Source: Erodium maritimum
Lineage: Eukaryota > Streptophyta > Magnoliopsida > Geraniales > Geraniaceae
Length of the DNA stretch: 64,000 nucleotides
Assembly: GCA_963921825.1 (NCBI GenBank)
Contig: OY997589.1
Coordinates: forward strand, 744,001 to 808,000
Direction of reading: 5' to 3'
Part shown: piece after piece, positions 1-9,095 of the stretch
Layout of the letters: each line of letters starts with the position of its first letter
Numbering within the stretch: the first letter of the stretch is position 1
Program-made: the position numbers and the translations under genes
Notes under the pieces: generated by a model
What the model was told of the DNA's origin: nothing
The model's database searches: none
The model's input: the letters and a program-made list of their open reading frames with translations, nothing else

Positions 1-41
1 ACTGGAATTTCAATTAAACAAACATGTATGTATATATATAC

Positions 42-232
42 CTTGCATTCATGCTCTCTGAAGAAGAACCCATTTCAGAGCAGCTAATGACCAACCTTCC
101 ACGACGCCTCCGGTGACCAATCACCGAACAAACACGGTGGGTTCTTAGATAACCCAAGGAAGAAGATGAAAAATTTGAAGAACAAGCGGCGGAGGAGGAG
201 ATTATGGGAGAGGAGGAGGTGGAGATTGCCAT
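42..232 (-). CDS. First coding exon of a probable chloroplast-targeted protein (partial)
   Basis: The exon reads on the minus strand from an ATG at 232 to a clean donor (CAAG then GTATAT) at 42/41, giving 63 codons plus two bases. The peptide is rich in Ser, Ala and Arg, nearly free of acidic residues, and opens MAISTSSSPIISSSAACSSN. It has an arginine cluster (HRRRRGR) about 40 residues in, followed by VISCSE. This is the composition of a chloroplast transit peptide ending near the Cys. The remaining exons lie left of the window, so the mature protein cannot be named. The sequence upstream to about 340 is purine-rich and would be the leader. I am confident of an exon here, but not of its function. 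Confidence 0.55.
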
Positions 233-467
233 CGGAGGCTGTGACTGAACCTAATTAAATACGAGAACAGAGAAGAAGAATTGGTTGAGTTCCCGCCGCC
301 GAGACTTTTGTTCGAGCTCTAGAGTGAGCTCTGATATTTTTCTGTGTTCTTCTCCGAAGAGATAATTCTAATATCTTATATATATTTAAATAATATAAAA
401 TAAAAATATGCTTTATTTTTACTGTTTTATTTCTTTATTTTATTTTGAAGTCCTTGATTGTGGCTTA

Positions 468-1227
468 GAGCATCTACAGTGGTGGACGGTGAGCTGACGG
501 CGAGGTGCGGGTGTGGAAGAGACGGTGAGCTGGCGGAGAATAGTTTTTTCAGCACTGGTGGGGAAAGTAGCTGTTAAGCTCCACGCCAGCATTTATCGTT
601 GGCGTGGAGAGCTAGTCCACCTAGTTGACCGCGTTGACCGTTGGACCTGCACACCCTGGCGACATGTGGAAGGCACTGGCAGCAACAAAAATCAAAATTT
701 TCCTTCTTTTCAATAAAAATTATGTTTGTCATTATTATTTTAATTTTACTGTCAACGGCTCCCCGCCGATAAAAAAAATGCCCATCGCAGATTACTGGCA
801 TTTACCGCAGGCGGTGAACTGGCGGGGAGACAAAAAACTATTATTTTAGTTCCCACCGTCAGCAACTCCCCGCCAGCACTGGTGGGGAAAGTAGCTGTTA
901 AGCTCCACGCCAGCATTTATCGTTGGCGTGGAGAGCTAGTCCACCTAGTTGACCGCGTTGACCGTTGGACCTGCACACCCTGGCGACATGTGGAAGGCGC
1001 TGGCAGCAACAAAAATCAAAATTTTCCTTCTTTTCAATAAAAATTATGTTTGTCATTATTATTTTAATTTTACTGTCAACGGCTCCCCGCCGATAAAAAA
1101 AATGCCCATCGCAGATTACTGGCATTTACCGCAGGCGGTGAACTGGCGGGGAGACAAAAAACTATTATTTTAGTTCCCACCGTCAGCAACTCCCCGCCAG
1201 CAACGGACAGTGGCGTTGTGGATGCTG
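468..1227. mobile_element. Tourist-like (PIF/Harbinger) MITE with internal duplication
   Basis: The element is bounded by TTA on both sides (465-467 and 1228-1230). Its ends are imperfect inverted repeats: GAGCATCTACAGTGG on the left, and CAGCATCCACAACGC reading inward from the right. A TTA target and this terminal sequence are typical of Harbinger-type MITEs. A related 242-bp element lies at 55442-55683. The interior is GC-rich with repeated CCCCGCC/GGCGGGG blocks and codes for nothing recognisable. It lies 230 bp upstream of the partial gene at 42-232. Confidence 0.7.
552..1199. repeat. Two near-identical tandem copies of a 324-bp unit
   Basis: Positions 552-875 and 876-1199 align without gaps and differ at only a few bases, for example the A/G inside the CACTGGC/CGCTGGC stretch. 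The unit is internal to the MITE at 468-1227 and includes most of its body. Near-identity implies a recent duplication after insertion. The ORFs that open in each copy are identical by duplication and look non-coding. Confidence 0.9.
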
Positions 1228-1230
1228 TTA

Positions 1231-1790
1231 TAGTTAATTTTCAGAAAAAGACAGGTCTTTCTTGAAAATCCCAATATTATCGTCAACAAATTTTGTTATT
1301 TTCAAAATTAAATAAAGTCTCGGAAAAATATGAGAACAAAAGTCACATACAAACATGAAATGAAAATCGACATTTATCCATTGATCGAAATGGTATTTAC
1401 CCCAACAGACATGTAGGTTTACCCTCAGTGTAAAAAAATGTATTTTTGAGACATTGATTTTTTTTTTTCAAGTTTCTTCTGGGATATTTATAATGAAATA
1501 TTTTAAACTCTGTCTTTTTATTACATTTTATATCTATTTTTTTGATATAATGATTTGAATTTAGAATTTAGAAATAGAAAAACAATCCCTCCTATTTTTT
1601 CTATATATGGTATAAATTTGAATTTCGAAATATTTTGAAATAAATTTACAGTGTAATAAAAACAATCACTTCATGACATTCTTTTTTGTAATAATCTTAA
1701 AAAGGGGACATAACTTACAAAAAAATTAATACCTCATAATATTTGTTTAGCAATGATCTCTAAATTAATTTATTTCCCGCGTTGCATGAT
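1231..1790. other. AT-rich intergenic DNA, nothing recognised
   Basis: This is AT-rich sequence with short homopolymers. I see no ORF, splice pattern or terminal repeats that support a feature. Confidence 0.6.
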
Positions 1791-1814
1791 GTAGGAATGG
1801 AACGGTTGTGACTA

Positions 1815-2775
1815 TCACGAGGCCCATATCTCCAGCAAAGGCTTATGGCCCATCAGGTCTGGGCCCGAACCATTCCACAGGCCGTGACTATCACAAGGCC
1901 TTATCCCCAACTTCGCACAACACGTGCCATCAAATAGTAGGGGTAAAGACAAGGTTCAAAAAGTCGCTAGACGCTAGTCGGGCGGCTAGGTCGTACGAGG
2001 ATTAATCGGGGACTAGACGGGGATTAATCGTGGATTAATCGGATTTGTATTTTTTTATTTTTAATAGATATATTATTATATATAGAAATAAAATATGAAT
2101 TTCATTATATTAAAATGGTAAAAAATATCTAAAATACTTAAAAAAAATCACACCAAACAACTCAGAAGCACAACACCTAATATCACCAACACCATAACCA
2201 TCTAATTATTTTTAATTGAATCAGTATACTACGCAAAATTGTTGTAATCGCCTAGTCGGCTAGGCGGGTCGGCTAGGCGTAGGCGGGCGCCTAGGCGGCG
2301 TCCAGTCGGGATTTTTAGAACACTGGGTAAAGACATTTCCGTGCTGTGGAAAAAGGTGAAAGTGGTAAGTCCATACTGTGGCGACCTTTATGTTCAAGTC
2401 CTGTCAGAAAACGACCTTTAATTTCCAAAAAAATGACGAAATTTGTTAAAGGTGACGCTGGCATTTACAAAAAGGCCATTTATTTTTTGAAAATAAATAA
2501 AAGTCATTGGTAAGACTTGAAAATGAAAAAAAATGTCACTGGTAGGACTTGCATACAAAGATGGTTCCAGTACGTACGTGCGAAAAAGATCATTTTACAG
2601 TATGGAAATGGGGTTTACCCCAAATCATATCGGGAATAAGTTAGAAAGGAGCTTTGGGGCACGATCTCTAACCAACTTGTTCTTACCATAGAACAAATTA
2701 AAGTTCGTATCTTTGTACTTATAAACAACCCCAACCTTCTCGGACTCTTGAATCTTCGAGTTTGTCAAACAACAA
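1815..2775 (-). pseudogene. Broken 3' end of a WD40 gene (copy of the gene at 13371-16052)
   Basis: Three blocks match the 3' part of the intact WD40 gene in order and orientation. About 1815-1880 matches the codons around the C-terminal VIVTAGWDG repeat (compare 13433-13500). About 1900-1937 matches the start of the last exon and its acceptor (compare 13830-13862). About 2650-2775 matches the preceding intron and exon 6 (compare 13885-14000). The coding part between blocks one and two is deleted, and a hAT-type MITE (1950-2325) plus about 300 bp of unrelated DNA separates blocks two and three. No reading frame survives. Its position just left of a receptor kinase fragment suggests the receptor and WD40 genes were duplicated as one block. 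Confidence 0.75.
1950..2325. mobile_element. hAT-type MITE inside the WD40 pseudogene
   Basis: The direct repeat GGTAAAGA flanks the element at 1942-1949 and 2326-2333, the 8-bp duplication typical of hAT elements. The ends read CAAGGTTCAAAAAGTCG and, inverted from the right, CAGTGTTCTAAAAATCC. Sub-terminal GC-rich CTAGGCGG/CTAGTCGG motifs recur at both ends around an AT-rich centre. There is no coding capacity. Confidence 0.8.
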
Positions 2776-2884
2776 ATTGTGGCCCGGTCGTCTACATAAT
2801 CCGAGTTTAAAGTTATGGCAATGTCTGTGTTGAGTTCAAATAGTTACCCAATGTGTCTCGTGAGCTGGGGGGTCACATTTGTAG

Positions 2885-3322
2885 GTGTCTCCATCGGATT
2901 AGGATTATTGGGCATCTTCTCGCTATGTTATTTCTTACACAAACGTATCAAGAAACGAAAAGAGGTGAGGAAGAAGAGGAACTTCTTCATCAAAAATGGA
3001 GGCCTCTTGTTGAGGGAACGGTTACCAGCAAGCAGAAGCACCAACGAGCTGAAACTCTTCACGGCGGAGGAGCTTAAGATAGCCACGGACGGCTACAGCC
3101 AGCGCCGGTTTCTGGAGTGCGGAGGTCCAGGAATGTGTATAAGGGAATTCTCCCAGACAGAACCGTGGTGGTTGTCAAGAGATCGAACAAGGCTATGGAC
3201 TTAACATTCATCAACGAGGTAGCCACCCTATTGCAAATTAACCACTGAAACGTGGTCAGGCTCCTAGCTCATGTTTGGACACGGAGCTCCCCTTGCTCAT
3301 CTATGAGTTCATCCCCAAAAAG
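2885..3322 (+). pseudogene. Receptor-kinase fragment 1 (WAK-type kinase exon, broken)
   Basis: After an acceptor-like TTTGTAG the sequence encodes a transmembrane segment, the basic KKR stop-transfer and the juxtamembrane motif FFIKNGGLLL shared with the intact receptors. It continues to the start of the glycine loop. A one-base deletion near 3124 then shifts the frame, part of the N-lobe is missing near 3200, and an in-frame TGA lies at about 3246. Similarity stops near 3322, inside the hinge region, where a transposon-derived repeat begins. No catalytic loop is present, so this cannot encode a kinase. Confidence 0.85.
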
Positions 3323-3512
3323 TTATCAAATCGTAGAGTTTATAGTTACATTCGATTTGATATCTTACGGGCTTAAATCGGAGTTCATATGAAAAAGGTA
3401 TGGTCATTTAGATCTGCATTGTACGTATTTTGCACGTGAGTATAGTTTTCATTTATTTTTCCATCGCATTTAGCAATGATTGATGACATACCCTAAATTA
3501 TATTCTTATATC
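3323..3512 (+). repeat. Truncated copy of the hAT-type MITE at 4473-4731
   Basis: The sequence from about 3323 to 3512 matches the body and right end of the 4473-4731 element (shared blocks GATTTGATATCTTACG and GACATACCCTAAATT) but lacks the left terminus. It marks the point where kinase fragment 1 is cut off. The next 400 bp (to about 3920) hold no gene. Around 3690-3830 the DNA resembles 25940-26320, so it may be old duplicated flank. Confidence 0.6.
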
Positions 3513-3924
3513 GCTTTTTTATTTGATCGTCTCCCTCATATCTGGTGTGGTAACGTTGGTATTGTTTATCTCTCCATTAATCCAACTTTCCAGGCTCGAA
3601 CGCATCATATCGAGATTGATTTTCATTTTGCATGTGCATATTCATCAATTTACTATTTTTGACTTGGATGAAGGCTACACATGGTCTTATTCTCAAATCC
3701 GCTCTTTCCTCTAAATCATTCATATTCCAATCCCAAAATGGATTCGATTAACAAAAAATTCATTAGCAACTTAACAAACTCCATTTACAAACGAGAGAAA
3801 AAACGATATTGAAACTAATTAACATCATCATCATCAATGATCCTATTTTACGTGTAAAAACAAGGGTTTGAAAAAACAATACAACCTCGTACAAGTCTTA
3901 AACAAGGGTTTGATGAGATATTGT

Positions 3925-4063
3925 AAATGGTTAGAGAAATACAAGACAAGTAAGTGATACGAGATTCTTGCTTTCACACAATGTAATTAGTCTATATTGA
4001 TGATTATAAAAGCCATGTAGGTCTTGACTACAATACACATTCTCTTATTCTCAAATTGCTTAG
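3925..4063 (+). promoter_or_regulatory. Duplicated promoter-like block, copy 1
   Basis: About 140 bp here is repeated almost unchanged at 5113-5262. It includes TATAAAAG at 4005-4012 and ends with CTCTTATTCTCAAATTG just before receptor pseudogene 2. Both copies lie upstream of decayed LysM exons in the same orientation, so I infer the ancestral receptor promoter. The intact genes do not carry an obvious copy. Confidence 0.45.
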
Positions 4064-4079
4064 AGATCGTGCCCCAAAC

Positions 4080-5043
4080 TAATTAACATTCTCCTACGAC
4101 TCCCCTCGTGCAATCGCCAATCTGTTGGCATCGAATGCCTCTGCGATTGCATCCGCCAATCAGGTTTAGGGGGAATCACACAAATTCCCCCCGGAAACGT
4201 TGGTGATCGTGCATGTTTCTTGTTCGGGTTGGGGCATCCACTACAAGCACTACGCGTCATACGCCTCTCAGAAGGGTGATAACTGCACCAACATCGTCGA
4301 AGACACGTACCAAAAGCAAATAGAGTGCGATGATCTCGAAGGCTCAAATGGGAACTTATTCAGTAGGTGAACTCTTGTCCTCTTCTTATAACTCATGCTT
4401 CCTTGTCTGTAATAATTGTTACACTAGAAAACAGAAAAAGCTTTTATTTGTGTTTAAATTATATATTATAAGCAGTGGCGGATTCAAAAGGCTATAGGGT
4501 ATGCCATGGCATACCCTTGTTCAAAAAAGTTATATAAAATCATAGAGCTCTCAGTTATCTTCGATTTGATATCTTACGGACCTAAATCGAAGTTCGTATG
4601 AAAAACTTATGATCATTTTAAGATCTGTATTGCATGTAGTCTGCATGTGCGTGTAGTTTGCATTTATTTTTCTATCACATTTAGTAATAGTCGATGACAT
4701 ACCCTAAATTGTATTCTTGGATCCGCCTCTGATTGTAGGTGTCTCCATCAGGTTAGGATTATTGGGCATCTTCTCGATATGTTATTTCTTACATAAACGT
4801 ATCAAGAAACGAAGAGAGGTGAGGAAGAAGAGGAACTTCTTCATAAAAAATGGAGGCCTCTTGTTGAGGGAACGGTTAGCAGCAAGCAGAAGCACCAACG
4901 AGCAGAAACACTTCACGGCGGAGGAGCTTAAGCTAGCCACGGACGACTACAGCCAACGTCGGTTTCTAGAGCGCGGAGGCTCCGGGAATGTGTACAAGGA
5001 AATTCTACCAGACGGAACCGTGGTGGTTGTATGTGAATCATGA
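4080..5043 (+). pseudogene. Receptor pseudogene 2 (LysM fragment, MITE, truncated WAK-type kinase exon)
   Basis: At 4090-4375 the LysM ectodomain is recognisable: AIANLLAS, PPETLVIV, then SCSGWG where the intact gene has the CxC motif SCSCWG. An in-frame TAG lies before the PPET segment, and the rest of the ectodomain is missing. A hAT-type MITE (4473-4731) follows, inserted at the intron/exon boundary. The kinase exon resumes at 4739 behind ATTGTAG with transmembrane, juxtamembrane FIKNGGLLL and glycine-loop sequence, then stops at about 5035 in VVVV without reaching the catalytic Lys. The gene is dead; the order ectodomain-intron-kinase exon is the same as in the intact copies. Confidence 0.85.
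4473..4731. mobile_element. hAT-type MITE in receptor pseudogene 2
   Basis: The ends are CAGTGGCGGATTC and, inverted, CAGAGGCGGATCC. Flanks ATTATAAG (4465-4472) and ATTGTAGG (4732-4739) agree at 6 of 8 bases, consistent with an old 8-bp target duplication. Relatives occur at 6496-6775 (opposite orientation) and 3323-3512 (truncated). The element at 31587-31810 shares the CAGTGGCGGA terminus. Confidence 0.7.
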
Positions 5044-5112
5044 TTAATCACCCTTGATTCTAATTACAAGATTATATGTGAATCATGATTAATTTATTTC
5101 CTTATTAGTAGA

Positions 5113-5262
5113 TAAGATATTGTAAATGGTTAGAGAAATACAAGACAAATAAGTGATAGAAGATTCTCACTTTCACACCATGTAATTAGCCTATATCGAT
5201 GGATATAAAGCCATGTAGGTCTTGACTACACTACACATTCTCTTATTCTCAAATTGTTTCCT
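5113..5262 (+). promoter_or_regulatory. Duplicated promoter-like block, copy 2
   Basis: This is the second copy of the block at 3925-4063, with ATATAAAG in place of TATAAAAG. It lies about 300 bp upstream of the signal-peptide ATG of receptor pseudogene 3. The gap from 5263 to 5567 holds only a CTT microsatellite. Confidence 0.45.
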
Positions 5263-5481
5263 CTACAAGTGTGATTATTGAAAAATTGAATGTCATGAAT
5301 TGAAGTGGCTAGCTAATATGTTTAATTTGATGATGATTGAAGAAAGATCGATAGTAGCTAGCTAGTTGTTTATGTGTGGAAACAAGTGTTTGAAGAAAGA
5401 AAAGAAGCTAGTACAAGTCTTAAACTTGCCATTTATGGTTTCAATAACCAAATAACCTTGTACTAGCAAGTAACTTCATAG

Positions 5482-5545
5482 CTTCTTCTTCTTCTTCTTC
5501 TTCTTCTTCTTCTTCTTCTTCTTCTTCTTCTTCTTCTTCTTCTTC
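5482..5545. repeat. (CTT)n microsatellite
   Basis: About 21 uninterrupted CTT triplets. Translated on the minus strand they give a glutamate run inside a spurious ORF. Confidence 0.95.
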
Positions 5546-5567
5546 CAATAGTAGTAGCCATAGGTTA

Positions 5568-7038
5568 ATGGCTTCATTTTCTTCTATGTGCTCTCTTCTT
5601 CTTCTTGTCATTTTTCTTAATGATCCATCACTAGCCATAGGTTGTTTTTGTCGTCCCGATGAAATGAAGACGTGTGAGTCCTATATCACCTTCCGGGCCT
5701 GTCCTTCCTACGATTCTTCTGGTTCAATTGTGGATCTGTTGGCGTGAAATGCCTCGTCTATTGCATCCACCAATGGGGTGCCGGAGTCACACAAATTCCC
5801 CTTGGAAACGATGGTGATCGTGCCGACATCTTGCTCGTGTTGGGGCCACGTCTACAAGCATCACGCCCCCTACACCTCCCGGGAGTGTGATACATGCACC
5901 AAGATCGTTGAACACACGTACTAGAAACAATTATATCTCTCTGATCTTGTCGCCTCAAATGGGAACTAATTCACATTCCGTTCAGGCCGTCCAAAAGTTT
6001 TTGATGTTGAGAAAAACGTAATGGTGCCTCTCAATTGTGCTTGTCTGAGCCTCGAGCAAGCGGCGAGCAAGGTTACTTACTTGGTTGCTTACTAGTTCGG
6101 TTGAGAGTGTCGTGATCTTACGTGGGATTACATTGCACGACAATTCGATGTCACTTCGGATAGCTTGCACCAAGCTAACAAATGGTGAGGAGCGGCGATG
6201 TTTTTCGCTTAAAAACGTTGGTGATAGTGCCAGCTTCTTGTTCGTGTTGGGGCCACGTCTACAGGCATCATGCCCCTACATCTCTCGGAATGGTGACAAC
6301 TGCACCAAGATACCATACCGAAAACATATAGATTGCTATGATCTTGTTGGCTCGAATGAGAACTATTTCACATTTCGTGTCTGTGGCCGGTGAGAAGATG
6401 TTGATGTTGGGTTAAACATAATGGTTCATCTGGACTGTGTTTGTTCGAGCTTTTTGTAAGCGGCATACAATGTTACCTCCTTGCTGGTTAGTTGGTAGGA
6501 GCGGATCTAGGAATATAATTTAGGGTATATCATTGACCATTGTGAAATGTGCTAGAAAAATAAATGAAAAATACACTCACATGCAAACTGCATGCAAATC
6601 ACGTGCAAATTACGTGCAATTCAGATCTTAAAATGGTCAGAAGTTTCTCATAGGAACTCTGATTTAAGCTCGTAAGATATCAAATTGAAGATAACTGAAA
6701 ACTCTACGACTACATCTAAATTTCTTGGACAAGAGTATGTCATGGAGTATCCTTACCCCTCTGAATTTTCACATATTAGTTGGGATTATTGTTATCTTAC
6801 ATGGGATTACATTGCACGTCAATTCGGTGTCAGTTCAGATGGCTTACGATGCGCTAACAAACAGAGAGGGAGGGACGATGTTTTTGACGGGGGCACGCAC
6901 ACGTATCTCCTGGTTCCTCTGCAAGACACAAACAGTTCGGACATCAAAAAGAAGTTTGCATGCACACCATTATCGTCACGACTGGCATCGTTGATTGCAC
7001 CACCCGCTCCTTCAATCAAATTGGTTACCATACTAGGT
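5568..7038 (+). pseudogene. Receptor pseudogene 3 (LysM ectodomain exon, partly duplicated, MITE-interrupted)
   Basis: An ATG at 5568 opens a convincing signal peptide (MASFSSMCSLLLLVIFLNDP), followed by the LysM ectodomain start CESYITFR. Stops appear almost at once, for example after VDLLA. About 5810-6200 carries degraded LysM1-LysM3 sequence, and about 6205-6485 repeats the CSCWG-to-CACPS section, so two exon copies were fused or one was duplicated internally. A MITE (6496-6775) interrupts the second copy. After it comes LysM3 and the exon end LVTILG with a donor (CTAG then GTGCGT) near 7038. No kinase exon follows. Repeated stops and shifts make it non-functional. Confidence 0.85.
6496..6775. 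mobile_element. hAT-type MITE in receptor pseudogene 3
   Basis: It has a perfect 8-bp target duplication, TTAGTTGG, at 6488-6495 and 6776-6783, inside LysM3 coding sequence. The left end TAGGAGCGGATCTAG and the interior match the inverted element at 4473-4731. The right terminus is diverged. Confidence 0.85.
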
Positions 7039-7049
7039 GCGTATAATTC

Positions 7050-7262
7050 AGTAGGGGTGTAAACGGACCGAGTACCATGTCTGTTGGACATTTAAGAACC
7101 CTGTTCGGATCATACGTGTCCATAATTTTCCTGTCCGGATCATACGTGTCCATAATTTTCCTGTCCGGACCTTGTCTGGATGAAGTTTAAAATCCTGGGT
7201 TTTAGGCCTTTCGGGTACGGACTGGTTCCAGATTTTACCCAAACATGGGCACACCCTCATAA
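7050..7262. repeat. Small MITE-like element with a 30-bp direct repeat
   Basis: The segment starts TAGGGGTGTAAACGG and ends GGGCACACCCTCA, a short terminal inversion common to plant MITEs. Inside, a 30-bp unit beginning CGGATCATACGTG is repeated exactly at 7106 and 7136. No clear target duplication was seen. Confidence 0.5.
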
Positions 7263-7324
7263 AAAAATGGTAGGGACCGGATCGGGAAAGAAAATAAAAA
7301 TATTTTTTAAAAAAAAACTAAAAT

Positions 7325-8525
7325 AAGACTTCTTTTTTTGAAACGACAATTATTTATTGAAAGGCACCCATCCTATAAGCTATAGGACAGGACAAGGGCT
7401 AGGCCCTCAGATACAACCCCGAGCACCGGCAACTGTTCGACCTCAACCCAGAACTCCACTCAGGGAGCAATCCCAAACAACTCCATACAGAGAGCAAACC
7501 CGACAACTCCACGCATGGAGCAGACCCAACAACTCCACACAGGGAGCAAACCCTAACAATACAAGGAGACCACACAAGACGAGGCTCAAACAAACCAAAC
7601 CCTCACAGGGGAAAACAAAGAAGCCAAAAATTGGGGTTTCTCTACCCATATTTATCCACCATTAAGATCAAACAAAATGGAGGTCTAAAACCCAAATTTA
7701 CCTACCATGAAGCACAAATAAGAAACAAAAACAAAAAACTCCACCCTCTTCCAACTTCAAAGACTAGTTTAATGCAACTCCCCTGTCCAAAAAAAACCCC
7801 AAACAGGGGTATTGCAAAAGTCGGGGCCAACACCAACGGCCAAGACATTAACCACACATCTACTTAAACTATCAATTGCCCAGGGCAACTAGGCCCCATG
7901 TCATCACCGGAAGCCAACCCCATCCGACGATTCCGACCACAACGGTAATCGGGGGCACAAATAATCAAAAGAAAAGTAGAGTGGCAGAAAGGGAGAAGAT
8001 TACCGAGCCAGGAAGAGGAAGAGAGGAACCATACCAGACAAGTCTTAAGGTTGAGGCCGACTCCACCGCGAACCCGGAAACCACCGCAACCCAGAGCTCC
8101 TCCCAGCAGCACCTCAGCGACTCCAAAGCACGACTAGCACACGTGAGCAGAAAGCTCCTCCTCTTAGCGACACCAAACAGTCCCCTAAATCCAAACCCGA
8201 GGACGCCGAGAAGAGCCAGCTTGAGGCCAACACCACCAGAGGCCTAAAGAGTTCCAAATCTTAGCTCTAGGGGCTAGATCTGGAAGAACCTAGAAGGAAA
8301 CCTTAGTCGGAGCTCTTCAGGCGACTCCCCCTTCGACCGACAAGATGAACTTCACCATGGCTGCACCGATCTGCTCCGAGGATGAAGGAGGGTCAGATCT
8401 AAGTCTGAGCGACTAGATCTGAGAAGGAAGGGGGTTTAATCGAAATCTGAGATCAAATAAGAGAGGGGAGGAGAGTAAGAGAGGGGCTTCGAGACTGGGC
8501 AAGCAAAAGGGGAAAATAAATATTA
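7325..8525 (-). mobile_element. Retroposon (LINE-type 3' end), minus orientation
   Basis: Read on the minus strand the segment ends TTTCAATAAATAATTGTCG followed by a short A-run, the usual 3' end of plant LINE-derived copies. The body is GC-rich with tandem-like CAACTCCACGC/GGGAGCA phrases and has no reverse transcriptase that I can read. The right boundary near 8525 is approximate. Sequence from 8640 to 8870 may be another degraded retroposon. Confidence 0.5.
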
Positions 8526-9095
8526 TATATATTAATGTAATTAACCACCGTGATCAAATCATATCTATTATATTGATTTTGATTTCATTACCTTCCCCAA
8601 AAAACAAAACTAGATACAAAATAAAAACAAGTACATGAAACAAAACAACAAAACTCCTTAGTAACCAACGACAGTCATGACACAATCGACAACTCAAACC
8701 TCAGCAATACGAGCTCATCGAGAGATCTCATTAGCGAACCAGCACCCAGACAACAACATCAAACACTGCTCATTTCTCCCGAGAAAAACCCGACCCAGGC
8801 CAACACCAAAAACCGATCCAATGAAGAGTCAGGAACCAGCAACCCAAATCCCATCACCTTTCTAATTCTTGACTTAGAGAAAGGGGTGTGTAAGATAAGT
8901 CTTTGAAGTAGAACCAAGTCTTATCATCTCATTTATGTAGTTGGTTGGAAGGACTTAAATTTTCCAATTCAATCTATTTCCCGGAAATTTGGTGTTGGAC
9001 TATTCCACAACTATTGTAGCATCCCTTTAGCAATCCAAGAACTTATTATTTATGATTTTTTGATGTTCATACCGATCATTATTACCAATCTTCCA
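8526..9095 (+). promoter_or_regulatory. Upstream region of receptor copy A
   Basis: The last 200 bp before the gene share blocks with the region upstream of copy B on the other strand: CAAGTCTTATC, TTCC(C/T)GGAAA(T/A)TT, CAAGAACTTAT and GATGTTCATA. In copy B the ATG of GATGTTCATA lies outside the reading frame of the protein, which is why I start copy A at 9096 rather than at the equivalent ATG (9063). Confidence 0.5.

Noticed and set aside
3925..5262. Similarity between the receptor promoter block and the ATL upstream block (both have GATATTGTAAAT...AAATACAA)
   Set aside because: Only about 25 bases resemble each other in AT-rich DNA; not enough to claim a shared element.
5441..5638. Minus-strand poly-glutamate protein
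   Set aside because: Created by translating the (CTT)n microsatellite.
9063..9095. Upstream ATG of receptor copy A as the true start
   Set aside because: The matching ATG in copy B is not in frame with the protein, so the segment looks like leader; the shorter start still gives a complete signal peptide.
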